Shown: positions 1 to 5,358 of the stretch, piece by piece
Layout of the letters: every line of letters starts with the position of its first letter
Position numbering within the stretch: the first letter of the stretch is position 1
NCBI GenBank assembly: GCA_016203215.1
Contig: JACQNF010000043.1
Span: 1 to 6,586, forward strand
Length of the DNA stretch: 6,586 bases
Source: Candidatus Woesearchaeota archaeon
GTDB taxonomy: Archaea > Nanobdellota > Nanobdellia > Woesearchaeales > GW2011-AR9
Direction of reading: 5' to 3'
The notes under the pieces: model-generated
The model's database searches: none
The model's input: the letters and a program-made list of their open reading frames with translations, nothing else
What the model was told of the DNA's origin: nothing
Made by a program: the position numbers and the translations under genes

Positions 1-296
1 CACACTCTTTTGTAATTGCAGGATCGATGCTCTTCAGCTACCTTTCTGTTTCATTTGATCAGACAAGCCCAGCGCGCATTGCGGCCCAAGTCGTGACAGG
101 GGTTGGTTTCCTTGGCGCAGGGATTATCCTAAGGGGGAACGACGGCAAGATCAAGAATTTGACCACGGCCGCAAGTATTTGGTTCTCTGCCGCGATAGGC
201 ATGGCGATCGGCTTCGGGTGGTATGTGGTTGCTCTTGTATCCACCGCGTACGCCGCGTTCATTCCGCTTATCCCCCAGGTGAAGAAGAAAGTATGA
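1..296 (+). CDS. MgtC/SapB family membrane protein (5' end outside window)
   Basis: The reading frame is open from the left edge (first full codon at base 3, reading HSFVIAGSM), so the gene starts upstream and only about 98 C-terminal residues are visible. The stretch ARIAAQVVTGVGFLGAGIILR followed by LTTAASIWFSAAIGMAIGFG is the signature of the MgtC/SapB membrane domain, where RIAAQVVSGIGFLGAG and LTTAAS-W-AAIG are the family hallmarks. At least three hydrophobic membrane segments are visible, and the protein ends in a short basic tail (KKKV), as in the small MgtC proteins that lack the C-terminal ACT-like domain. MgtC proteins are linked to magnesium limitation, and in pathogens to ATP synthase control; the role in archaea is not established. 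The ATG at 27 is an internal methionine, since the family motif already begins before it. The family call is secure; the function is not. Confidence 0.9.
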   Translation, partial: HSFVIAGSMLFSYLSVSFDQTSPARIAAQVVTGVGFLGAGIILRGNDGKIKNLTTAASIWFSAAIGMAIGFGWYVVALVSTAYAAFIPLIPQVKKKV

Positions 297-323
297 TCCT
301 GCATCGAAATTTTCAGGAGGTAA

Positions 324-329
324 TTTAAA
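324..329 (+). promoter_or_regulatory. TATA box (TTTAAA) for the 68-residue protein gene
   Basis: TTTAAA lies with its first T exactly 30 bases before the ATG at 354. In archaea this places transcription start at or next to the start codon, giving a leaderless mRNA. The purine-rich AGGAGGTAA just upstream (315-323) sits where a BRE element would be. The same 30-base spacing is seen at endA in this window. Confidence 0.6.
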
Positions 330-353
330 CCTTAGAATATCCCTCGCTTGAAG

Positions 354-560
354 ATGGTCACCGAAACGCAAAAACAGACAGCAAAGGAAAAAGCAATTTT
401 TCTTGCCCTGCAAAAGGATATGGCCTTGATCCGGAGAGATCTCGAGATCCACGGAATGAAGAAAGATGGTTCAACAATATTCATCTCCAAGAGCAACGAT
501 TACGACCATCTCTGGCAGGATGCGCTGAAAGTACTTCAGGGAAAACGTGTTCGAAAATAG
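354..560 (+). CDS. small protein of unknown function, 68 aa
   Basis: I do not recognise this family. The 68-residue product begins MVTETQKQTAKEKAIF and ends GKRVRK. It is highly charged, has no membrane segment or signal peptide, and looks mostly helical in its first 40 residues (QTAKEKAIFLALQKDMALIRRDLEI), followed by a short segment that could be a beta strand (STIFISKSN) and a basic tail. The ATG at 354 is preferred over the in-frame TTG at 348 because a TTTAAA box sits 30 bases upstream of the ATG, the leaderless spacing used elsewhere here. No Shine-Dalgarno lies at usable distance. It sits 57 bp after the MgtC gene and 73 bp before cysS, and both it and cysS have their own TATA-like boxes, so it is probably monocistronic. 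No sizeable ORF competes on the other strand except one that runs through the MgtC gene and looks like a shadow. Confidence 0.65.
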   Translation: MVTETQKQTAKEKAIFLALQKDMALIRRDLEIHGMKKDGSTIFISKSNDYDHLWQDALKVLQGKRVRK

Positions 561-597
561 TAGATTCTCGTAGCGGATTAAATACGCATCTCAAATA

Positions 598-615
598 GCA
601 ATATTTTTATAATCT
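598..615 (+). promoter_or_regulatory. TATA-box promoter of cysS
   Basis: The 18-base string GCAATATTTTTATAATCT contains a TATA element (TTTATA at 606-611), 28 bases before the cysS ATG at 634. This predicts a leaderless or nearly leaderless transcript. The identical 18 bases recur at 4426-4443, upstream of the micro-ORF at 4486, which supports its being a real core promoter. Confidence 0.65.
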
Positions 616-633
616 TTCTCTTTAAGAAGAGCG

Positions 634-2031
634 ATGGCGCAACTCACCCTCTACAACACTCTTTCTCGAAAAAAAGAAGTATTCCAACCGTTACGAAAGA
701 ACCACGTCGGCCTTTATACCTGTGGTCCGACAGTCTATCATTTCGCGCATATCGGTAATCTCCGAGCGTACATCTTCGAGGACCTGCTTAAACGTGCACT
801 TCTGTTTAATGGATATCCTGTCAAGCACGTCATGAACATCACCGATGTTGGACACCTTAGTTCTGATGCCGATGAAGGAGAAGACAAGATGACCAAGGGT
901 TTACAAAGGGAAGGATTGCCTCTTACTCTGGGTGGGATGAGAACATTAGCATCGAAATACACCAAGGCCTTTGTCGCTGATTTGCGCAAATTAAACATCA
1001 TTCTTCCGGACGAGATGCCCAAAGCAAGCAAATACATCCAAGAAGACGTTGAATTCATCCTCCTTCTTCAGAAAAAAAACATCGCGTATCGGACAAGCGA
1101 TGGGATCTACTTTGATACCTCCAAAATTCCTGATTACGGAAAACTAGCGGGGATGACATCCCGAGAAGAAGAGGAACATGCGAGGGTCAAGCTCAACGTG
1201 GAAAAGAAGAACAGGAAAGATTTTGCCCTATGGAAATTAAACCCTCATTTAGGGTGGTCCACGGAACTGGGCAAAGGCTTTCCCGGCTGGCACATTGAGT
1301 GTTCTGTAATGGCTTCTCACCACCTCGGGAAACAATTCGATATCCACTGCGGCGGTCGTGAGCATATCCCTATTCATCATACGAATGAGATCGCTCAATC
1401 GGAAGCTGCATTCAACATAAAACCATGGGTACGATATTGGCTGCATAATGAGTGGCTCATCCTTGGCAGTGGGGAGAAAATGGCGAAATCTGGTGAGAAT
1501 TTCATTACATTATCTACTCTTGAACAGAAAGGGTACCATCCTCTGGATTACCGTTATTTCTGTCTAGGAGCGCACTACCGTCATCCGTTAGTGTTTAGTT
1601 ACGAGGCGTTGGATGCAGCAAAGACGGCACGGAAACGATTGAATGACAAAGTGCTTGAACTCCGAAAAACAAAAGGAACAGCGTCTGCTACGCGGCAAAA
1701 AAAATACCTAGACCAATTCACTTCGCAGATGAACGATGATCTTAATACTCCTCAAGCTGTCGGCACCCTGTGGGATATGATTAAAGATACAACATTATCT
1801 GCGCGAGACAAATATATCCTTCTCTTGAAATTCGATACTGTTCTCGGTCTTGACTTTAAGAAAGTCAGAGAAGAAAAGATTCCCAAAGATGTACTTGCCC
1901 TGGCAGAAGAACGACTCTCTGCACGCCGAAACAAAGAGTGGAAAAAATCAGACGAATTACGTGAAAAGATAAGACGCTTAGGGTACAGTATCGGAGACAC
2001 GGCAGAGGGATACGAGTTAAAGAAAGAATAA
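634..2031 (+). CDS. cysS: cysteinyl-tRNA synthetase
   Basis: Class I aminoacyl-tRNA synthetase that activates cysteine with ATP and charges tRNA-Cys in the cytoplasm. It is 465 residues, the usual full length. Visible features in order: CGPTVY with zinc ligand C30; the HIGH-type ATP motif as HIGN at 39-42; GWHIECS with zinc ligand C223; HHTNE supplying zinc ligands H248 and E252; the KMSKS loop as KMAKS at 282-286; and the C-terminal helical anticodon-binding region ending in the usual RNKEWKKSDELREKIRRLGY-type tail. The segment usually reading HGGGLDLxFPHHENE is HCGGREHIPIHHTNE here, which I recall from candidate-phyla bacteria and DPANN enzymes; transfer from bacteria is plausible but unproven. 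The start at 634 fits a TATA element 28 bases upstream and no Shine-Dalgarno. The gene converges on fen1 76 bp downstream. Confidence 0.97.
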   Translation: MAQLTLYNTLSRKKEVFQPLRKNHVGLYTCGPTVYHFAHIGNLRAYIFEDLLKRALLFNGYPVKHVMNITDVGHLSSDADEGEDKMTKGLQREGLPLTLGGMRTLASKYTKAFVADLRKLNIILPDEMPKASKYIQEDVEFILLLQKKNIAYRTSDGIYFDTSKIPDYGKLAGMTSREEEEHARVKLNVEKKNRKDFALWKLNPHLGWSTELGKGFPGWHIECSVMASHHLGKQFDIHCGGREHIPIHHTNEIAQSEAAFNIKPWVRYWLHNEWLILGSGEKMAKSGENFITLSTLEQKGYHPLDYRYFCLGAHYRHPLVFSYEALDAAKTARKRLNDKVLELRKTKGTASATRQKKYLDQFTSQMNDDLNTPQAVGTLWDMIKDTTLSARDKYILLLKFDTVLGLDFKKVREEKIPKDVLALAEERLSARRNKEWKKSDELREKIRRLGYSIGDTAEGYELKKE

Positions 2032-2045
2032 CTCCGGAAGATTTC

Positions 2046-2075
2046 TGGTCTTGATGACGTTACGGGACAAGACCA
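2046..2075. repeat. 8-bp inverted repeat between convergent cysS and fen1
   Basis: TGGTCTTG (2046-2053) and CAAGACCA (2068-2075) are perfect reverse complements separated by 14 bases. They lie 14 bases after the cysS stop and 32 bases from the fen1 stop. No T-tract follows in either direction, so this is not a textbook intrinsic terminator. It may be a 3'-end stabilising hairpin or chance. Confidence 0.4.
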
Positions 2076-2107
2076 ATGCGTATTCATCCCCCTGTATCGG
2101 CCTCTTC

Positions 2108-3148
2108 TCAGGTCATAAAACTTCCTAGCCCTTTTTGCCCGGCCTGTTTTTGCATTTCACGTATTTTTGCAATTTTCTGCCGGACACGTTCCTCGCCGAA
2201 ATCGTGCTCTTCAATCAGAAAGTGAAGAAGTTTTTGTTCATCCATTCTCCTCCACTCCAGCGTAAAATCATCTGTCACAGGGATATCTCTAATCGTTTCA
2301 AAGACTTCATTCCACGGGAGATTGGGGTAATGTTTTGCCCATTCTACTTTTGCAAACAAGCCGGGAAGATCGTTGTCAAACTCTCGAACTAATTTTAATC
2401 CCGTCTTCGGGCCGACTCCTTTGATCCCTCCGGGATTATAATCAGTACCAACAAGAATCGCTAAGACAATCAATTGGTCTTGAGTCAATTTGAGGTGGTC
2501 AAGCACATCGCGGAGGATGATCAATTCAGGATTTATTTTTTCATACGCTAATCTTCCGGCTTTTTTCCGTCGCCCTTCGATGGAGAGATTGCGGATCAGG
2601 CGTGGACAGCCAAAAATAAGATTGTCATAGTCTTGCGATACTGACGCGTATGCCTTTCCTTTCTTGACCATATACGCCGTTTGCGCTTCTCCTTCTGAGG
2701 GAGCTTGGATGACGGGAACACCGAGCAGGGATAATAATCTCTGCGCATCTAAAATCATTTCCTTGGTTAAGACTGCTGTCCGCGCGGCAAACTTTCTCAT
2801 ACTTTCGACGTCGCCGCTCTCTTCCGCTTCTTTGAATTTCAACGTTGCCTCTGCTTTGACTTCTTTTCGCTTTTCCCACGTCTTTTGCTTGATTGCGGGA
2901 GGGCGTCCATCAAAGACAAAAACGAGTTTTAAGCCCTGTTCCATCAATGCTGTTGTGCGATTAAACAAGCCGATGAGATGAGAGGTAACCCGTCCTTTCT
3001 TGTCCGTCAAAACAGCTCCGTCTGGGCTGCGGATGGTTGTCAGAAATTGATAGAGGATGTTCATCGAATCCACGGCAAGGATCTTGTCCCTGAGCTCTGC
3101 GATGGAAATTTCTTTCTTGACTACGAGTTCTTTAAATTGTAATCCCAT
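2108..3148 (-). CDS. fen: flap endonuclease 1 (FEN-1)
   Basis: Structure-specific 5' nuclease that cuts 5' flaps during Okazaki-fragment maturation and base-excision repair, working on the PCNA clamp. At 346 residues it is typical of archaeal FEN-1. All seven acidic metal-binding positions fall at the canonical numbering: D27 (LAVDSMN), D80 (FVFDGRPP), E152 and E154 (EGEAQ), D173 and D175 (SQDYDNLIF), and D236 (GTDYNPGG). The helix-hairpin-helix that holds the duplex is GGIKGVGPKTGLKLV at about 240-254. The helical-cap/arch region with many Lys and Glu residues spans about 86-132. The C-terminus ends QKGLGSFMT, a PCNA-interacting PIP box (Q338, L341, F344) in which the second aromatic is Met345. 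The ATG at 3148 has a GAGGA Shine-Dalgarno five bases upstream and no TATA-like box, so it is probably co-transcribed with the gene ending at 3220. Confidence 0.97.
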   Translation of the reverse strand: MGLQFKELVVKKEISIAELRDKILAVDSMNILYQFLTTIRSPDGAVLTDKKGRVTSHLIGLFNRTTALMEQGLKLVFVFDGRPPAIKQKTWEKRKEVKAEATLKFKEAEESGDVESMRKFAARTAVLTKEMILDAQRLLSLLGVPVIQAPSEGEAQTAYMVKKGKAYASVSQDYDNLIFGCPRLIRNLSIEGRRKKAGRLAYEKINPELIILRDVLDHLKLTQDQLIVLAILVGTDYNPGGIKGVGPKTGLKLVREFDNDLPGLFAKVEWAKHYPNLPWNEVFETIRDIPVTDDFTLEWRRMDEQKLLHFLIEEHDFGEERVRQKIAKIREMQKQAGQKGLGSFMT

Positions 3149-3152
3149 GTAT

Positions 3153-3157
3153 TCCTC
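3153..3157 (-). promoter_or_regulatory. Shine-Dalgarno of fen1
   Basis: GAGGA on the minus strand sits about five bases before the fen1 ATG. Its presence, with no TATA-like box in the 71-bp gap, argues that fen1 is translated from the downstream part of a polycistronic message that begins at the gene upstream. Confidence 0.6.
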
Positions 3158-3219
3158 GTTGGATCAGCGTCTTCTCTTGTTTAGTCCTGCTACTGCCAGA
3201 CTTTCTGAGTTAGCTCTGC

Positions 3220-4299
3220 CTATTCAACTCTCTTCACGATGCTATTTTCAAAAGCATTGGCAGCCATCATCTCCTGAGCTTTCTTGGTCAGGTCATGAGT
3301 ATAGAGAAAGAGCAGGGGAAGTTTCTTGACCTGTGCTTCCATATAGGCCGTTGACAAGTCTTTCTCATCACACCGCGCTTTTTTCTTTGCTTTGCAGAAA
3401 TAGGTCATCTTTCCGACAACTGTCGGCACTTTCAGCGTGAAATTGATCTCTCCGTTTTTGCGTACAATCTCCTGGTCTTGAACAGTGATATTCAACTCGC
3501 GAAAGAAGCGCTCGATGGCGGGGCTGAAAAGGTCTACTTTGCTCGAGGAGGAGTTGCTCTTCTTCATCGTCCGGGGGCTTGGTGTTTCTTTTTCCAGGAG
3601 CACTGCTTGATCTTTTGCGAGGTGGTGATTTTTGGAGGTGGGGATGTTTCTTTTTTTGATATTTGCCGCCGGTTCTGCAGAAGAGATCATTTCTCGCTCT
3701 TTTGGAGCGTGTGCGACGCTCTTCGTCTTCTCTTCCCCGTTCTCTGCGGCGATCATTTTCTGTTCTTGTTGTACCTCGTGAACAAAAGGTACTGAATGAG
3801 ACACTGGCGTGAGCGTCGGAGGAGGAAGTTCTGGTGCGGGTTCTTCTACTTGGGGTGGGTAGAGAATGTCCCGTACAAGCTGATTTGTGCTTTCGTCAGG
3901 GAGGAGATGCCACTTCCAGAATAGCTCCGAGCGGTCTTGCGTGCGCACTTGCAGCGGAACGGCGAAATCTTTCAACGCGCGCAGCGCTACTTTTGAGAGG
4001 AGGTCCAGCGTTTCCTCGCGTAATACTTTTTCTTTCTTCAGACGCTCGAGAACGGCCATATCTTTTGGATTAAGATTGCTTGCGGCAAATTCAAATAATC
4101 GTTCTTCTTGTCCAGGAAGATAGTACAGGGGGCTCCCTCCCACCTTGAGCGCGGAAATCCGTACTCTTCCTTGAGAAGCAAGATCTGATAGATGTGCTGA
4201 AGCGATGATGATATCGGTCTTGATCGTCTTCGCGACTTTCGTCGGGACAGTCGGGCCAGTTACCTTCAGAAATTCCAGAACCTGGTCGTGGACATGCAT
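3220..4299 (-). CDS. winged-helix plus REase-like two-domain protein of unknown function, fen1-linked
   Basis: I do not recognise a named family. Residues 1-65 (MHVHDQVLEFLKVTGPTVPT, then IIIASAHLSDLASQGRVRIS, ending GGSPLYYLPGQE) have the layout of a winged-helix DNA-binding domain. Residues about 66-150 form a further folded segment with FWKWHLLP. Residues about 150-255 are a low-complexity linker rich in Pro, Glu, Lys and Ser. The C-terminal 100 residues contain IVRKNGEINFTLKVPTVVG, then MTYFCKAKKK, then STAYMEAQVKKLPLLFLYTHDLTKKAQEMM. This beta-beta-alpha-beta arrangement resembles a PD-(D/E)xK nuclease fold, but the expected (D/E)xK reads FCKAK, so it may be inactive. The frame stays open to an ATG at 4404, but a TTTAAA box 28 bases before the ATG at 4299 and a GGAG eight bases ahead favour this start (4305 is the alternative). 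It probably forms an operon with fen1, suggesting a role on DNA (inference). Confidence 0.8.
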   Translation of the reverse strand: MHVHDQVLEFLKVTGPTVPTKVAKTIKTDIIIASAHLSDLASQGRVRISALKVGGSPLYYLPGQEERLFEFAASNLNPKDMAVLERLKKEKVLREETLDLLSKVALRALKDFAVPLQVRTQDRSELFWKWHLLPDESTNQLVRDILYPPQVEEPAPELPPPTLTPVSHSVPFVHEVQQEQKMIAAENGEEKTKSVAHAPKEREMISSAEPAANIKKRNIPTSKNHHLAKDQAVLLEKETPSPRTMKKSNSSSSKVDLFSPAIERFFRELNITVQDQEIVRKNGEINFTLKVPTVVGKMTYFCKAKKKARCDEKDLSTAYMEAQVKKLPLLFLYTHDLTKKAQEMMAANAFENSIVKRVE

Positions 4300-4321
4300 G
4301 AGCATTTCTCCAGAAAGGAAG

Positions 4322-4330
4322 TTTAAATAA
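4322..4330 (-). promoter_or_regulatory. TATA box for the winged-helix/fen1 operon
   Basis: TTATTTAAA on the minus strand places the first T of TTTAAA 28 bases before the ATG at 4299, matching the spacing at cysS. The box lies inside the open frame that extends to 4404, which argues that the longer reading is not the translated form. Confidence 0.6.
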
Positions 4331-4425
4331 TTTTTGATGGTAGAGGCTATTTTCGTACGTTTAAGTTTGCCACAACGATTCGGCGGGCGGGTCGTCTGTC
4401 TCAAACTGAATATAATCCCACTTTC

Positions 4426-4443
4426 GCAATATTTTTATAATCT
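4426..4443 (+). promoter_or_regulatory. TATA-box promoter of the acidic micro-ORF
   Basis: GCAATATTTTTATAATCT is an exact 18-base copy of the cysS promoter region at 598-615. With TTTATA at 4434-4439, transcription should start near 4462-4464. That leaves a leader of about 22-24 bases before the ATG at 4486, unlike the leaderless genes in the window. Confidence 0.6.
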
Positions 4444-4473
4444 CGTGAATGGTGTGCGCAATTATCGTTTTTC

Positions 4474-4480
4474 GGAGGTG
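4474..4480 (+). promoter_or_regulatory. strong Shine-Dalgarno of the micro-ORF
   Basis: GGAGGTG ends five bases before the ATG at 4486. It is among the strongest ribosome-binding sites in the window and is the main evidence that the 29-codon frame is translated. Confidence 0.7.
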
Positions 4481-4485
4481 TTTTT

Positions 4486-4575
4486 ATGCCAAAAGCAATG
4501 AAGAAAAAAAAGAATGATGAAGATTTGGACGACGACTTCGATGACGACGGCGATGCCGGCGACGAATGGAATTAG
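4486..4575 (+). CDS. 29-residue bipartite basic/acidic micro-protein
   Basis: A short frame with a Lys cluster (PKAMKKKKN) followed by a strongly acidic tail (LDDDFDDDGDAGDEWN). There are 5 Lys against 12 Asp/Glu in 29 residues, with a single Trp next to last. It has no membrane segment and is probably disordered. Support for expression is unusually complete for its size: a TATA promoter identical over 18 bases to that of cysS, a GGAGGTG ribosome-binding site at five-base spacing, and a hairpin with T-tracts directly after the stop. It is transcribed divergently from the winged-helix/fen1 pair and converges on endA. The function is unknown; binding to a cation or a basic partner such as a nucleic-acid-binding protein is speculation. 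Low-complexity Asp/Lys codons could also arise without selection, but the flanking signals argue against that. Confidence 0.65.
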   Translation: MPKAMKKKKNDEDLDDDFDDDGDAGDEWN

Positions 4576-4605
4576 TTTTTTTTGGATGGTTTTACCATCC
4601 TTTTT
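4576..4605 (+). terminator. hairpin and T-tract terminator after the micro-ORF
   Basis: Eight Ts begin directly after the TAG stop. A perfect 7-bp stem follows, GGATGGT (4584-4590) with ACCATCC (4594-4600) around a TTT loop, then five more Ts. U-tracts alone can terminate archaeal RNA polymerase. On the minus strand the flanks are A-rich, so the element acts on the micro-ORF transcript rather than on endA. Confidence 0.75.
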
Positions 4606-4611
4606 AATTCC

Positions 4612-5307
4612 CTACGGCCTCATCCAGCGCACTTCGTAATACGTAACATCATTCTCGTCGTCAACAACGCCTAAGAGGAGCCTTTTTTTTGTAGAATGGG
4701 CTACCCGATTCTTGGCGCTGAATTCATGCCACGTGAAAACGCTCGCTTCGTGAACGGGATAGACAATCCATTTTGCGTGGTCTTCTCCTGGTTTCGCGCC
4801 GCGGTCATATACGCGAAAATCAGCCCCAAACTTGAGTGCAGTCTTAATGATATATCCGCGGTTGCGCATATCTTTGAAGACACAGTAGCGGATCCAAAAA
4901 TTAGGCTCGACTTTCCGCGCTTTCTTGACATACGTTTCAAAGCTGATTTCCTTGCCAGATTCACTCTTGATGATAAGGCGGCTGCGTTCTAAAAGATACA
5001 ACGCTTCGAGGAGAGACAGTTCCACTTTTCCATTTTCAACGAGCACGCCAAAGCGTGATTGGTTAAATAACTCTCGTGCGTCATCGGAGGATTCCGTAAT
5101 CACCCGTTCTCCAGTTAGGATTCCAAAAATAGGCTTTTTCTTTTCTTTTTTCTCCGCTTTCTTGCCCTCGTCGTTCTTATCCTCTACCGGTTCTTCCGGA
5201 ACTTCTAACGCAACGGCTTCATTCAGTTCTGGAGGTACATCCTCTGCCGGAGTTTCAGCAAGTTCTTCTGTAGCTGCTTCAGCAGATTTTTTGGTTTTCT
5301 TTGCCAT
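4612..5307 (-). CDS. endA: tRNA-splicing endonuclease (archaeal EndA) with charged N-terminal extension
   Basis: Endonuclease that recognises the bulge-helix-bulge at intron-exon junctions of archaeal pre-tRNA. The 231-residue product has the N-terminal EndA domain at about 60-125 (FNQSRFGVLVENGKVELSLLEALYLLE) and the catalytic domain at about 137-231 (RYCVFKDMRNRGYIIKTALKFGADFRVYDRG, ending DVTYYEVRW). The catalytic triad is visible as Tyr167 (FRVYDRG), His177 (EDHAKW) and a Lys in AHSTKK (207/208); the 10-residue Tyr-His spacing matches the family. The core of about 172 residues fits the short homotetrameric type. Residues 1-58 are an extra low-complexity segment, acidic and Pro/Ala/Glu-rich then Lys-rich (KKAEKKEKKK), which most EndA proteins lack. 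The start fits a TTTAAA box exactly 30 bases upstream. A later start within the extension is less likely because that promoter geometry points to 5307. Confidence 0.95.
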   Translation of the reverse strand: MAKKTKKSAEAATEELAETPAEDVPPELNEAVALEVPEEPVEDKNDEGKKAEKKEKKKPIFGILTGERVITESSDDARELFNQSRFGVLVENGKVELSLLEALYLLERSRLIIKSESGKEISFETYVKKARKVEPNFWIRYCVFKDMRNRGYIIKTALKFGADFRVYDRGAKPGEDHAKWIVYPVHEASVFTWHEFSAKNRVAHSTKKRLLLGVVDDENDVTYYEVRWMRP

Positions 5308-5331
5308 GGGATCATATTTTAGAAGCGTGTT

Positions 5332-5337
5332 TTTAAA
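5332..5337 (-). promoter_or_regulatory. TATA box of endA
   Basis: TTTAAA on the minus strand has its first T exactly 30 bases before the endA ATG, the same geometry as the gene at 354. It predicts a leaderless endA mRNA transcribed independently of rpe, which ends 51 bp upstream. Confidence 0.65.
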
Positions 5338-5358
5338 TGTTTGTGAGAGATTAAGTTG

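Noticed and set aside
315..320. AGGAGG as a ribosome-binding site
   Set aside because: No ATG, GTG or TTG follows at 4-12 bases; the next start is 33 bases away. It is more likely a purine-rich BRE beside the TTTAAA box.
348..353. TTG start at 348 for the small protein
   Set aside because: It lies two codons before an ATG whose distance to the TATA box (30) matches the leaderless pattern seen at endA.
2050..2075. C/D-box guide RNA suggested by TTGATGA in the cysS-fen1 gap
   Set aside because: The C box would need a purine as first base, and no CTGA D box follows within a suitable distance.
4300..4404. N-terminal extension of the winged-helix protein to the ATG at 4404
   Set aside because: The promoter TATA box (4322-4330) lies inside the extension, and the extra residues are basic and unlike the rest; the start at 4299 fits the promoter spacing and a GGAG.
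4330..4425. structured RNA in the GC-rich stretch between the divergent promoters
   Set aside because: Only very short complementary segments (about 5 bp) were found; nothing beyond chance.
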